The notes under the pieces: model-generated
Database searches by the model: none
Told to the model about the DNA's origin: nothing
What the model saw: only the letters and a program-made list of their open reading frames with translations
Origin: Ruegeria sp. HKCCD4315
GTDB lineage: Bacteria; Pseudomonadota; Alphaproteobacteria; Rhodobacterales; Rhodobacteraceae
Length of the DNA: 64,000 nt
Assembly: GCF_013112245.1 (NCBI RefSeq)
Contig: NZ_WVRN01000001.1
Location: 2,794,501-2,858,500 of the forward strand
Direction of reading: 5' to 3'
Program-made: the position numbers and the translations under genes
Part shown: positions 19,379-28,819 of the stretch, piece by piece
How the letters are laid out: each line of letters opens with the position of its first letter
Numbering within the stretch: the first letter of the stretch is position 1

Positions 19379-21121
19379 TTACCGCTCGGTCAGTTTTAAT
19401 TCGATCCGGCGGTTCTGCGCGCGGGCTTCGGGTGTATCAGCCGGATTGACCGGCTGAAACTCGCCAAACCCATTGGCGGCCAAACGGTTTGGCGGGATGC
19501 CCAGCGCGTCGACCATGTAACGTACCACCGAAAGCGCACGACCCTGGCTGAGCTCCCAGTTGTCGCGGTATCGGCCACTGCCAGCAAGCGGGACGTTGTC
19601 GGTGTGGCCATCAACGCGGATCACCCAATTCAATCCGGTCGGAATCTCAGCCGCAACGCTGCGCAGGATGTTTGCGACTTTGGCAACCTCCAGGCGTCCT
19701 TCGGTGGACAGCACGGCCGAACCCGTCGGGAACAGAACTTCGGACGAGAAGACAAACCGGTCGCCTTCGATCCGTACGCCTTCCTGATCTCCAAGGACAT
19801 CCCGCAGGCGACCAAAGAATTCTGAACGATAGCGTTGAAGGTCTTCCGCCTGCGCGGCCAGTTCTTCATTCTGACCGGCCAGTGCTTCGGCTTCGGCCTC
19901 AAGGCGCAGGCGTTCGGCTTCTTCCAACAGGCGACGGCGGCGTTCTTCAGATGCGGCACGGGCCAGCGCGGCGTTCAGATCCTGCCCCAAAGTTTGGATC
20001 TGAATCTCTGCGGCCTCATTCCGCTCTTCAAAATCGTCGAGCAAGGCCTGTAACGACCCCAACTGCCCGCGCAGGGCGGCGATTTGTTGGTTCAACAAGG
20101 CCGCCTCGCGTTGTGCCTCGGCCGAGATTTCTTTTTCATCAGACAATGTCGACTCGGCCAATGCCAGAAGAGCCTGACGTTGTTCAGCCAGAGTGCGTTG
20201 TTCGTCAGCATCAGCTTGCGCTTGCGTCTGCGCCTGCAACGCGGCTTCAAGCTGAGCCTTCAACGCGTCCGGATCCAGATCGCCGAACCTGCGCTGCAAC
20301 TCGGCCTGCGCAGCTTGAGCGGCGGCCAGCAGTGTCAGTGTGTCTTCGGCCTCTTGGCGTTGCGCTTCCAATGCAAGGGTCATGGCCGTCAGCTCAGCAT
20401 CCGCGTCTTGCAGCCGATTTCGCAACGCCTCGGCGGCGGCAGCTTCGGCCAGGCGGGCGGCTTCTTCGTCGCTCAGTTGCTGTTCAAGGGTCGTGATTTG
20501 CGCTGCACGTTCCTCACCGCTTTGTTCCAGATCCGCGACCAAAGCTTCCAGCGCTTCGCGACGCGCAGCAGCCAGTCGGGCGGCTTCGGTCTGCGCATCA
20601 ATTTCTTCACGGCTTTGGGCCAGAGCGAGGTTCAATGCCTCCTGCTCGGACAGCAATTGCTCGCGCTGTGTCTCAAGCGCCGCAATATTGCCCAGCGCCT
20701 GTTCCTGTTCAGCCAGCAAAGCAGCAACCTGTGCTTCGAAATCGGTGATCCGCGTCTGAGCTTGGTCTAGCGCCGCGGCCTGCCGGTCGCGTTCGGTGGT
20801 CAGCGATGCGATCAGCGATTGCGCTTGGGCCAAATCGTCCTCGGCTTGCGATAAGGTTGTGTTGAGCGCCCCGAGGCGGGCCTGCAGACGGCTGTTCTCA
20901 CGCTCTTCCAAACCCAGAGCACCAGCAAGCGCCGCAACTTCGTCGGCCAACGTGGTCAGTTCGTCTTCCTGACCCGAGATGGTTTCGCGCAGAACAAACT
21001 GGATCACCATGAAGATGGTCAGGACAAAGGTCAGCACCATCAACAGCCCCGTCATCGCATCCACGAATCCGGGCCAGACCGAGCCCTGGAACCGTTGACC
21101 GGTGCGGCGGGACAGCGCCAT
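19379..21121 (-). CDS. MotB/OmpA-type protein with long coiled coil
   Basis: A 580-residue inner-membrane protein. One transmembrane helix near residues 22-44 is followed by about 380 residues of Ala/Glu/Gln-rich heptad sequence, clearly a coiled coil, and then an OmpA/MotB peptidoglycan-binding domain (SSEVLFPTGSAVLS, VDGHTDNVPL, RRIELKLTER). The layout is that of a stator-like subunit anchored to the cell wall by a long arm. It lies 3 bases after the MotA/ExbB-like gene and the two surely work together. The pair is familiar in roseobacters as a peptidoglycan-binding protein with a biopolymer transporter; its load is unknown. No flagellar genes are near. Confidence 0.82.
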   Translation of the reverse strand: MALSRRTGQRFQGSVWPGFVDAMTGLLMVLTFVLTIFMVIQFVLRETISGQEDELTTLADEVAALAGALGLEERENSRLQARLGALNTTLSQAEDDLAQAQSLIASLTTERDRQAAALDQAQTRITDFEAQVAALLAEQEQALGNIAALETQREQLLSEQEALNLALAQSREEIDAQTEAARLAAARREALEALVADLEQSGEERAAQITTLEQQLSDEEAARLAEAAAAEALRNRLQDADAELTAMTLALEAQRQEAEDTLTLLAAAQAAQAELQRRFGDLDPDALKAQLEAALQAQTQAQADADEQRTLAEQRQALLALAESTLSDEKEISAEAQREAALLNQQIAALRGQLGSLQALLDDFEERNEAAEIQIQTLGQDLNAALARAASEERRRRLLEEAERLRLEAEAEALAGQNEELAAQAEDLQRYRSEFFGRLRDVLGDQEGVRIEGDRFVFSSEVLFPTGSAVLSTEGRLEVAKVANILRSVAAEIPTGLNWVIRVDGHTDNVPLAGSGRYRDNWELSQGRALSVVRYMVDALGIPPNRLAANGFGEFQPVNPADTPEARAQNRRIELKLTER

Positions 21122-21124
21122 GGA

Positions 21125-22303
21125 TTATTCTCCTTCCGGCGTGGTGCGCACCGCACCGCGCGGCAGAGTCAGGGCCTTGACCAAAAGTTCGATGTCCTTG
21201 CGGAACTCGTTCATACTTTCCTGTCGACCCGCTGAAATCTCTTCGAGAATCCGCAGCAATTGCACATCCATCGAACGCAAGCGCATACGGCTTTCGGCAT
21301 CGATGCCTTCACCTGCACCATGATCGCGCATGTGATCCAAAAGCGCGTCCTGCCCAAGGGCGACGCGCTCCAAAGCCGAAGTGACACTTTCGCTATTGGC
21401 TTGGCGATTGTTCATCTCACCGATCACATCAACCAGTTGCCCAAGCTTGGCGGAAACCTCCGCCCTCTCACTTTCCTGAGCGGAAAACAGATCCTGCAAC
21501 GCGTCCATCTGTTCGGACATGGCATCCAGAACAGGTGTCAGTACGGCGATCTCGGCACCGCCGTCTTCGCCGCTGGCAAATCCAACGCGGGTGATCGATG
21601 ACAACCATTCCTCAAGCTCGCGATAGAATCGGTTTTGCCCGTGACCCGCAAAGACTTCCAACAGACCAACGATCAAAGACCCGGCCAGACCTAGCAGAGA
21701 CGAACCAAACGCCACGCCCATGCCCTGCAACTGCGCCTCGAGCCCGGTCATCAGTCGGTTGAAGACGGCCAGACCTTCTTCACCCTCCTGCGGGTTCAAG
21801 CTGCGGATGGTGTCGACAATGGCTGGAACGGTTGTCGCTAAACCAAAGAATGTGCCCAAAAGACCCAAGTAGATCAGAACGTTGGTGATATAGCGGGTAA
21901 TTTCCCGCTCTTCCTCGACCCTCTCAGCCACGGAATCCAGAATGGATCTGGTCGAAGTAGAACTGATCTGAGACCGCGCACCCCGTTCGCGCAGAAGTGA
22001 CGCCAAGGGGGCCAGCAGTTGCGGTGTGCGGGCGTCTTCGCGTACCACGCCACCGACAAAAGCCTCGATCCAGCGGACGGACCCAATCAGCTGTGTCACC
22101 TGATAAAAACACGCAAAAACGCCGATCAGGAAGACCAGCAGGATAAATCCGTTCAGATACGGGTTGGCGAAGAATACCGGCAGCACGTAAGGCAGCGCCA
22201 GAAATACACCCAGCCCGGACAGGCCGATTGCCATCAACATCAACAAGATTTGTCGTGTTGGATGCGAGAAATGGGGTCTCGCGCCCTGATGTGCCTGCGC
22301 CAT
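21125..22303 (-). CDS. MotA/TolQ/ExbB-family proton channel protein
   Basis: A 392-residue polytopic protein with four hydrophobic segments (about 18-46, 51-72, 138-160, 197-215), the last two bearing the conserved MotA/ExbB pattern (LGLLGTFFGLATTVPAIVDTI and AFGSSLLGLAGSLIVGLL). A C-terminal cytoplasmic helical tail of about 170 residues follows. Members conduct protons to drive a partner, here almost certainly the OmpA-type protein encoded 3 bases downstream. The lack of TonB or TolR-like genes argues against a classic ExbBD or TolQR role. Confidence 0.82.
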   Translation of the reverse strand: MAQAHQGARPHFSHPTRQILLMLMAIGLSGLGVFLALPYVLPVFFANPYLNGFILLVFLIGVFACFYQVTQLIGSVRWIEAFVGGVVREDARTPQLLAPLASLLRERGARSQISSTSTRSILDSVAERVEEEREITRYITNVLIYLGLLGTFFGLATTVPAIVDTIRSLNPQEGEEGLAVFNRLMTGLEAQLQGMGVAFGSSLLGLAGSLIVGLLEVFAGHGQNRFYRELEEWLSSITRVGFASGEDGGAEIAVLTPVLDAMSEQMDALQDLFSAQESERAEVSAKLGQLVDVIGEMNNRQANSESVTSALERVALGQDALLDHMRDHGAGEGIDAESRMRLRSMDVQLLRILEEISAGRQESMNEFRKDIELLVKALTLPRGAVRTTPEGE

Positions 22304-22372
22304 GCGCGTGGTTCCCGGTCTTTGCCTGCTCTGCGGCGAATCTAGCGAAATTCCGCGGGTGACGCCAAGAGT

Positions 22373-22903
22373 TTATGCGGTGATGCTGCGCACCCGTTGC
22401 GCCAACCACTCAAGATCGGGGTCGCGCAGACCGATCTCGGCCAGATGTTCGGCGGTATTGTACAGGTATTCGTCGTTGGGACCGCGCCCACCAATCGCGT
22501 GGGCAATAATCTGGGCCTGTTCCTCTAACGGCATCCCACCACAATACTGTACGTGGTCGGCATCGATCACATAGGTGACGGCATTGACGATGTCTCCGGT
22601 TTCCAGATGCACATCCAGCTTCCGCTCGACATAGGCCGACGAAATCAACTCTCGTTCGCGCAACTCGTGCAGGGTGCGGTCTTCGTGACCAGCCTCAACC
22701 GCCAGGGCTAGACCGGTACAATTTGCGTTTGCCTGCTCGTCCAGCGCCAGCACCAGACCCGGTTTTTCTTCGGTCCCGCGATGGTGGATGGAACTCATGC
22801 AAAAGGATCGGGCAAAACCGTGCAACGTTGCGCGTTCGCTGCGCGCCACCGGGAAGCCCGGATTCCACAGCAGCGATCCATATCCGAATACCCACATCGT
22901 CAT
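22373..22903 (-). CDS. chaC: Gamma-glutamylcyclotransferase (ChaC family)
   Basis: Glutathione-specific gamma-glutamylcyclotransferase, degrading glutathione to 5-oxoproline and Cys-Gly. 176 residues. FGYGSLLWNPGFP at the N terminus is the ChaC substrate-binding loop, and the later segment ELISSAYVERKL contributes the expected Glu. Start at 22903 (MTMWVFGYG); the open frame extends upstream across the divergent DUF2125 gene and is not used. Single gene. Confidence 0.9.
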   Translation of the reverse strand: MTMWVFGYGSLLWNPGFPVARSERATLHGFARSFCMSSIHHRGTEEKPGLVLALDEQANANCTGLALAVEAGHEDRTLHELRERELISSAYVERKLDVHLETGDIVNAVTYVIDADHVQYCGGMPLEEQAQIIAHAIGGRGPNDEYLYNTAEHLAEIGLRDPDLEWLAQRVRSITA

Positions 22904-22970
22904 TGCACTGGTCCTTGCCTGTTTCGGCCTATAAACATCAAATCCGAGGCAGGAAAAAGGGCCAAAGCTC

Positions 22971-23972
22971 ATGCGTCGTCTATTACGAGTGTTCATCTTT
23001 ATCGCCGTTCTGTGGAGCGCATATTGGTTCATTGCCGGATATGGGTTGCGCAATGCCATCACCGGTTGGTTTGATCAGCAGCAAGAGCTGGGCTGGCAAG
23101 CGGACTTCTCGGACGCTGCCACGGCGGGTTATCCGACCCACCACACGACACGGTTGAACAATCCAGCCCTTGCCGACCCAGTAACGGGCACCGCCTGGAG
23201 CGCAGATTGGGTTGAATTTGAAAGCCCCGCGATCTGGCCCGGACGTCAGATCCTGCGCTTTGCCGATACACCGCAGCGCCTGTCTTACTTTGACCAGACC
23301 GCAACGATCGAGGCAGACGCGCTGCAGGCGCACTTGCAATTGCGGCCCGGCGTTGCGCTGGTTTTGGAAAAAATGGCACTGACAGCAGGCCCCTGGTCCA
23401 TCACCGAGAACGCGCAGGCGTTGGCCGCAGGCGGAACGCTGGAACTGCTGATGGAACAAACCGCAACGCCCGAGGCTTATAGCATGGTTGTTCGCGTGGA
23501 TGGCTTCACGCCCGGTGATGACCTGCGCAACCTTATGGAAACCGCCACTTCGCTGCCGCAGTCCTTCGATACGCTGGAATTGGATATGGTGGCAGCATTC
23601 GACAAGCCCTGGGACCGGTCTGCGCTGGAACAGGGTCGTCCTCAGCCGGTCAGGATCGATCTAAAGCTCGCCGAGGCCAAGTGGGGTGGGCTCAGGTTGT
23701 TTGCGACCGGTGCACTGGATGTGGATGCGCAAGGAATCCCAACAGGAGAGATAGCGGTCAAAGCGGAAAATTGGCGGGACATGATCGCCATGGCAAATGC
23801 AGCGGGTGCCCTGCCGGATCAGGCCGTCGATCCGGTTACGCGCGCGCTCAACTTTATGGCTGGGCTAGGTGGGAACCCGAATGCACTGGACTTGCGGTTA
23901 AACTTCCGCGACGGGTTTGTGGCACTTGGACCTTTGCCCTTGGGACCTGCCCCTCGCCTGATCCTGCGTTAG
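22971..23972 (+). CDS. DUF2125 domain protein
   Basis: A 333-residue protein with an N-terminal membrane anchor or signal (residues 5-24) and an exported beta-rich domain of the DUF2125 family, widespread in alphaproteobacteria and without known function. Typical features are the GYPTHHTTRLNNP stretch after the anchor and repeated strand segments ending DGFVALGPLPLG. It overlaps the stop of the convergent extensin-family gene by four bases. Confidence 0.82.
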   Translation: MRRLLRVFIFIAVLWSAYWFIAGYGLRNAITGWFDQQQELGWQADFSDAATAGYPTHHTTRLNNPALADPVTGTAWSADWVEFESPAIWPGRQILRFADTPQRLSYFDQTATIEADALQAHLQLRPGVALVLEKMALTAGPWSITENAQALAAGGTLELLMEQTATPEAYSMVVRVDGFTPGDDLRNLMETATSLPQSFDTLELDMVAAFDKPWDRSALEQGRPQPVRIDLKLAEAKWGGLRLFATGALDVDAQGIPTGEIAVKAENWRDMIAMANAAGALPDQAVDPVTRALNFMAGLGGNPNALDLRLNFRDGFVALGPLPLGPAPRLILR

Positions 23973-24772
23973 CGACAATAAGGTCCGCTGCGATAGCGGG
24001 CCGTGTCCAGATGGAAATGATCCCGGTGATAGCGGTCTGAATTGGGACCCAGAACGGTGCCAAATGGCCCACACGCGCCGCGCCAGATTTTCTTGAGTTG
24101 TTTCTGCGAGGGGTTCTTGCGCCAACCGTTCAGAACGGTCACTACCTCTCCATCTGCCATTTTGAACCCAGATATATCGATCGCGCGCCCCTTGCCATGC
24201 TCAGAAATCCGCGCGCCTTTTCGATTGTTACGCGTCCGACAAGCGTAATGGGCAGCCACTTGCAATTCGATCACAGGGCCACGACGCTTGAAGGTAGGCT
24301 TGACCGTTTTGTCGACCCATTTGTTCAGCGCAATCGCGGTGCCGCAATCCATTGTCGAAGGACGGCTGAGCACGACGCCCGAAACCGAAGTGATCTGAAC
24401 TGCATCTTTAACGCCACAAGCTGAGCTTTTTTTGCCGACCCGACCCACGGGTTTGCCCTGAATTGCGATGTCACCGCAAACTGAGCTTTTCCGCAGCTTG
24501 CGCTTTTTGAACAGCACCTCTTGTTCCAGCCATTTGGGGCGCATCAAGGGTCTGAGCGGCACATCCGACGGGCGTATTGCGGCGGCTGTGACCTGCGGCG
24601 CGATCGGGCGAGGCATCGGCCGCACTGTGGGTTGAGAAGCGGCTGTCAATGCGGTCTGGTCCGACGCCGGGCGCGTCAAAGGCACAAGGGATTGTTCCAA
24701 AGGCGCAGCCCGTGACGTCATAGCCGCAGCGGCCAAAACCCCGATTAGAACGTGCCTCCAGCCTAGCTTCAT
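23969..24772 (-). CDS. Extensin-like family protein (putative exported peptidase-fold)
   Basis: A 267-residue exported protein of the extensin-like C-terminal family, related in fold to VanY/M15-type peptidases. A signal peptide ends near ASRAAP; a Pro/Arg-rich linker runs to about residue 85; the C-terminal domain has paired Cys, HYACRTRNN, HGKGRAIDISGF (His and Asp of the likely metal site) and RDHFHLD. A cell-wall role is plausible by family but unproven. It overlaps the tyrA-type gene by four bases, so it is third in an operon hisC-tyrA-extensin. Confidence 0.8.
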   Translation of the reverse strand: MKLGWRHVLIGVLAAAAMTSRAAPLEQSLVPLTRPASDQTALTAASQPTVRPMPRPIAPQVTAAAIRPSDVPLRPLMRPKWLEQEVLFKKRKLRKSSVCGDIAIQGKPVGRVGKKSSACGVKDAVQITSVSGVVLSRPSTMDCGTAIALNKWVDKTVKPTFKRRGPVIELQVAAHYACRTRNNRKGARISEHGKGRAIDISGFKMADGEVVTVLNGWRKNPSQKQLKKIWRGACGPFGTVLGPNSDRYHRDHFHLDTARYRSGPYCR

Positions 24773-25689
24773 GAACCCGCTTTCCCTCGTCCGAAGTCCG
24801 GAGCATCCGTGTCCTGCCCCGCATCGATAATGCCGCGACGAATAGCACGGGTGCGGGTGAAGTAGTCAAACAAATGCTCTCCGTCGCCGGTCCGGATGGC
24901 CCGTTGCAGAGCAAACAGCTCTTCGGTGAAGCGGCCCAGAATTTCCAGCGTCGCATCCTTGTTGGACAGGAAAACATCCCGCCACATGGTCGGGTCGGAT
25001 GCTGCGATGCGGGTGAAGTCCCGGAAACCAGCGGCCGAATATTTGATGACTTCACTGTCGGTTACGCGTCGCAGATCGTCTGCAACACCAACCATTGTAT
25101 AGGCAATCAGGTGCGGCGCATGAGAGGTCACGGCCAACACCAGATCATGGTGATCGGCGTCCATCTCATCGACATTTGACCCCATGCCTTCCCACAACGC
25201 ACGTAGGCGGGCAATCGCCTCGGGGTTCGAGTTCTCGACCGGGACCAGCAGACACCAGCGGTTGTCAAATAGTTCTGCAAAGCCAGATTCCGGGCCGGAA
25301 TGTTCGGTCCCTGCCAACGGGTGTGCCGGGATAAAATGCACGGCTTCGGGGATGTGCGGCTGCACAGCGTCGATCACGTGGCGCTTGACCGATCCGACAT
25401 CCGATACTGTCGCGCCGGGTTTCAAAACGGGTGCAATTTCTTCTGCGACAGCCCCCATCGCCCCGACCGGGACACAGAGTACAACCAGATCGGCGCCCTC
25501 AACTGCCTCTTGCACGGTATCGCACACGCGGTCGCAAAGTCCGATCCTGCGCGCAGTGTCCCGCGTGGCCTCGGACCGGGCATAGCCTGTGACTTCACCG
25601 GCCAGCCCTGCCCTTTTGATGGCCCAGAACATGGACGAAGCAATCAGGCCCAGCCCGATCAGCGCAACACGGTCGTAAATCTGGCTCAT
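24769..25689 (-). CDS. tyrA: Prephenate/arogenate dehydrogenase
   Basis: Oxidatively decarboxylates prephenate or arogenate in tyrosine synthesis. 306 residues. The Rossmann NAD loop GLGLIASSM starts at residue 12; conserved [12 protein letters not shown] and SHAPHLIAY motifs carry catalytic and substrate-binding His residues. It overlaps the hisC start region by four bases; the hisC-like aminotransferase may also transaminate prephenate or tyrosine precursors, as suggested for similar gene pairs. Preference for prephenate or arogenate cannot be read from the sequence. Confidence 0.92.
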   Translation of the reverse strand: MSQIYDRVALIGLGLIASSMFWAIKRAGLAGEVTGYARSEATRDTARRIGLCDRVCDTVQEAVEGADLVVLCVPVGAMGAVAEEIAPVLKPGATVSDVGSVKRHVIDAVQPHIPEAVHFIPAHPLAGTEHSGPESGFAELFDNRWCLLVPVENSNPEAIARLRALWEGMGSNVDEMDADHHDLVLAVTSHAPHLIAYTMVGVADDLRRVTDSEVIKYSAAGFRDFTRIAASDPTMWRDVFLSNKDATLEILGRFTEELFALQRAIRTGDGEHLFDYFTRTRAIRRGIIDAGQDTDAPDFGRGKAGS

Positions 25690-26771
25690 GCTGCGCCCTT
25701 CTTAAATGCAGTGATCGCCGCAACCACTCGGCGGCAGGCTTCTTCGTCGCCGACGGTGATCCGCAAGGCGTTCGGCAGGTTGTAGCCCGCAACCCGGCGG
25801 ACAATCAAACCCTGCGTTTTGAGGTAGTCGTCGCAGGCTTCTGCCTCGGCCTGATCAGCAAACCGTGCAAGGATGAAATTGGTGCAGGACGGGTCAGAGG
25901 GCACGTCGATCTTGGCAAGTTCCTCTGCCAACCACACACGCAGACGTGCGTTCTCCGATTGGCAAAAGGACAGAAACTCGACATCGTTCACCGCAGCCTC
26001 AGCCGCAGCCAAAGCAGTGAGTGACAGGTTGAATGGCTGGCGCACCCGGTTCAGCACATCGATAATTGATTGGTGCGCATAGCCCCAGCCAACCCGCATT
26101 CCACCCAGCCCGTAAACTTTGGAAAAAGTCCGGGTCATGATGACATTCTCATAGGCGTCCACAAGCGATGCACCGCCGTCGAACCCATCCACAAACTCGG
26201 CATAGGCCCCGTCCAGAACCATCAGGCATGTGTCAGGCAGCCCCTGTGCAAGCCGTTCCAGTTCGTCATTCGAGATCATGGTCGAGGTCGGATTGCCCGG
26301 GTTGGTAACAAACACGATCCGCGTCTGCCCTGTCACTGCCGACAAAATGGCATCCACATCCACCTTGCGGTCGCGCTCGGCCACCATGACCGGCGTCGCG
26401 CCCGCCATGCGGGCGATGATTGGGTACATCGAAAACCCGTGCTCGGTATATACCACCTCATCCCCCGGCCCCGCATAGGCCTGAGCGATGAATTGCAGCA
26501 CCTCGTCGCTGCCGACCCCGCAGATGATCCGCGCCGGATCCAGCCCGTGGCGCGCGCCGATGGCCGCGCGCAGGCTTGCATGATCCGTGCTTGGATAGCG
26601 GTGCAAAGTTGCGGCGCTGTCGCGTACCGCCTCAATCGCCTTGGGGCTTGGCCCAAACGGGTTTTCGTTCGAGCTCAGCTTGATCACGTGCTCCACCCCG
26701 GCCACATGCGACTGGCCGCCCTGATACAGCGCGATGTCCATAATGCCGGGTTGTGGGGTGATCTTGGTCAT
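25686..26771 (-). CDS. hisC: Histidinol-phosphate aminotransferase
   Basis: PLP enzyme for the seventh step of histidine synthesis, often also active on aromatic amino acids. 361 residues, normal for the family. Visible motifs: [13 protein letters not shown] substrate loop, [19 protein letters not shown] with the cofactor Asn, and [15 protein letters not shown] containing the Schiff-base Lys. First gene of an operon with tyrA and the extensin-family gene; the tyrA link points to a double role in aromatic amino acid synthesis. Confidence 0.93.
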   Translation of the reverse strand: MTKITPQPGIMDIALYQGGQSHVAGVEHVIKLSSNENPFGPSPKAIEAVRDSAATLHRYPSTDHASLRAAIGARHGLDPARIICGVGSDEVLQFIAQAYAGPGDEVVYTEHGFSMYPIIARMAGATPVMVAERDRKVDVDAILSAVTGQTRIVFVTNPGNPTSTMISNDELERLAQGLPDTCLMVLDGAYAEFVDGFDGGASLVDAYENVIMTRTFSKVYGLGGMRVGWGYAHQSIIDVLNRVRQPFNLSLTALAAAEAAVNDVEFLSFCQSENARLRVWLAEELAKIDVPSDPSCTNFILARFADQAEAEACDDYLKTQGLIVRRVAGYNLPNALRITVGDEEACRRVVAAITAFKKGAA

Positions 26772-26836
26772 TGAGAGGCTCCGTTGAATGGGCCTCTCAT
26801 ACCTGTCTCAACGGGTTGAGAAAAGCGGCAATTCCA

Positions 26837-28252
26837 TCATGCGGCTTTGAAGCGCGCGGTCGCCGGGTCGGCATCGTAATACGGCGCAAATTCTTCGGTC
26901 CGACGGGACAGGTCATTAACGCTGTCGATGATGAACTGAACCGTTTCCTCGCTCATCAGATACGAGAAATTCAGCCGTACCCAGCCGGGCTTCTTCATCT
27001 CTTCCCCCGCAGACAAGGCCGCGTGCAACGCCTCTGAAGCTTTACGATCAATACCCAGCAAGCGATGCGCGTATGGCCCTGCGCAGGCACAGCCACCGCG
27101 CGCCTGAATCCCATAGATGTCGCTGAGCATCCGGGTGAACAGCTGCTGATGCACCGGTTGTCCAGCATTGTCGCGAACAAGGAACGAGAAGATCGGCAAG
27201 CGATGCGGGTTATCGACCCCAAGCAAAGTCAGGTGCGGGTTGTCCTGCCAACCTTCCAGAGCCATCTGGTTGAACTGCGCCTCGCGCTCGGCAATTTCCT
27301 TTGTTCCGACGACATCCTTCACGATAAATGCCAGCGCCGCACGGATGTCTCCGATCACATTCGGCGTTCCGGCCTCTTCCCGCGTTGACAGATCGGCGCT
27401 GTAATCGTGGCGCCAGGGTGATACAAAACTGACGGTGCCGCCACCGGGCCAGCTTGGGCAATCCCGCTGCACAGCAGTTTGGTTCACGATCAACACACCC
27501 GATGCGCCCGGACCACCCGGGAACTTGTGCGGCGACACCACGATCGCATCCTTGCGCGCATCTGCTGGCCCCATATCCATCGGCAGATACGGCCCACCGC
27601 CGGCATAGTCCCACACGGCCAAAGCCCCATGTGCCTTGAGCACGCGCGTTACGGGATCAGGGTCAGTTATGATGCCGGTCACGTTGGATGCCGCTGAGAA
27701 TGACCCGATTAACAGATCGGCATCTGCATGAGCCTCAAGAGCAGATTCCAGCGCTTGCAAATCCACACCCCCACTTTCGTCTTCAGGGATTTCGATGACC
27801 TGCGCCTTGCTCTCGCGCCATGGCAGAATGTTTGAATGGTGTTCGTAAGGTCCGATTAAAACAACCGGCTGGTCAGCCTCTTCCACTCCCATCAAACTGA
27901 CCAACCGGTTGAGCCCCGCCGTGGCACCGGACCCGGTGAAGATCACCGCGTCTTCTCCCCTCGCACCAACAAGGCGGGCTATCTCATTGCGCGCCTCGCG
28001 ACGCAGACGTGTCATGTAAGAACCGCAGTAGGAGGCCTCGGTATGGCTGTTCGCGTAGAACGGCAACACATGCTGCGCGACATAGTCTTCGACCTGCCGC
28101 AAGGCACGGCCCGAAGCGACGTAATCCGCATAGACAAGCGGTACGTCCCCAAGCAGACCCGGGATCAGAACATTTTCTCCGATCAACCCGTCGCGCAGGT
28201 TGGAATTGTGAGTGGTCGAACAAAGATCCGCACGAAATTTGGACAGGGTCAT
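26837..28252 (-). CDS. Class V aminotransferase-fold PLP enzyme (cysteine desulfurase-like)
   Basis: A 471-residue PLP enzyme of the class V fold. GSGATAGLNRLV binds the cofactor phosphate, VWDYAGGGPYLPMDM supplies the Asp, and VVSPHKFPGGPGASGVLI holds the Schiff-base Lys. The C-terminal part has GGCACAGPYAH, the place of the desulfurase active-site loop, so a sulfur-transfer or Cys-lyase role is possible but unproven. Start at 28252. It is divergent from a Lrp/AsnC regulator 102 bases away, which likely controls it in response to an amino acid. Confidence 0.83.
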   Translation of the reverse strand: MTLSKFRADLCSTTHNSNLRDGLIGENVLIPGLLGDVPLVYADYVASGRALRQVEDYVAQHVLPFYANSHTEASYCGSYMTRLRREARNEIARLVGARGEDAVIFTGSGATAGLNRLVSLMGVEEADQPVVLIGPYEHHSNILPWRESKAQVIEIPEDESGGVDLQALESALEAHADADLLIGSFSAASNVTGIITDPDPVTRVLKAHGALAVWDYAGGGPYLPMDMGPADARKDAIVVSPHKFPGGPGASGVLIVNQTAVQRDCPSWPGGGTVSFVSPWRHDYSADLSTREEAGTPNVIGDIRAALAFIVKDVVGTKEIAEREAQFNQMALEGWQDNPHLTLLGVDNPHRLPIFSFLVRDNAGQPVHQQLFTRMLSDIYGIQARGGCACAGPYAHRLLGIDRKASEALHAALSAGEEMKKPGWVRLNFSYLMSEETVQFIIDSVNDLSRRTEEFAPYYDADPATARFKAA

Positions 28253-28354
28253 GGCATGGGCTCCTAACTGCCCAACCAATGTGATTTATTCGCACCGGGG
28301 AAACTTCACCTATCTTTGCGTAGATTTCGAAAATTTTGTGTCATATGATCAAGT

Positions 28355-28816
28355 ATGACTTCAAAATTAGATCAAATTGACACGCGCATTCTGAAAGAAC
28401 TGCAAAAGGACGCCACCCTATCCCAACGGGAATTGGCAGATCGCGTTGGTCTTTCTCAAAATGCCTGCTGGCGGCGATTGAAGGCCCTCAACGAAGATGG
28501 CGTCCTGATTGGATCCACCGCTCGTATCGCGCGCGAGAAACTAGGGCTGAGCTTAGTGGTCTTTGTCATGCTGCGCACACGGCATCATTCGGCCGAATGG
28601 CTTCAGGCGTTTCGCAGCCATGTTCTGACAATTCCAGAAGTCGTGGATTTTCACCGCATTGGCGGCGATTACGATTACCAGTTGAAAGTCGTCACTGAAG
28701 ATATGGCGTCTTATGACAAGGTCTACCAACGCCTGATCGAAAAGGTCGAACTGGACAGTGTGACCTCGTATTTCGCGATGGAAGCGATCGCCGAAGGGCG
28801 ACCGCTGCCGATCTAG
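28355..28816 (+). CDS. Lrp/AsnC-family transcriptional regulator
   Basis: A 153-residue one-component regulator. The winged helix-turn-helix at 12-50 (DATLSQRELADRVGLSQNACWRRL) is followed by the RAM/AsnC ligand-binding domain. Such proteins form octamers and answer to amino acids. The divergent neighbour, a class V PLP enzyme, is the most likely target, and the AT-rich 100 bases between them the likely operator. Confidence 0.9.
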   Translation: MTSKLDQIDTRILKELQKDATLSQRELADRVGLSQNACWRRLKALNEDGVLIGSTARIAREKLGLSLVVFVMLRTRHHSAEWLQAFRSHVLTIPEVVDFHRIGGDYDYQLKVVTEDMASYDKVYQRLIEKVELDSVTSYFAMEAIAEGRPLPI

Positions 28817-28819
28817 ACC

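Noticed and set aside
19672..20770. Several long plus-strand frames
   Set aside because: Shadows of the repetitive coiled-coil region of the OmpA-type gene on the other strand.
19379..22303. Zorya-type defence (ZorAB)
   Set aside because: Only the channel and OmpA-type parts resemble it; no zorC, zorD or zorE genes adjoin and neighbours are housekeeping genes.
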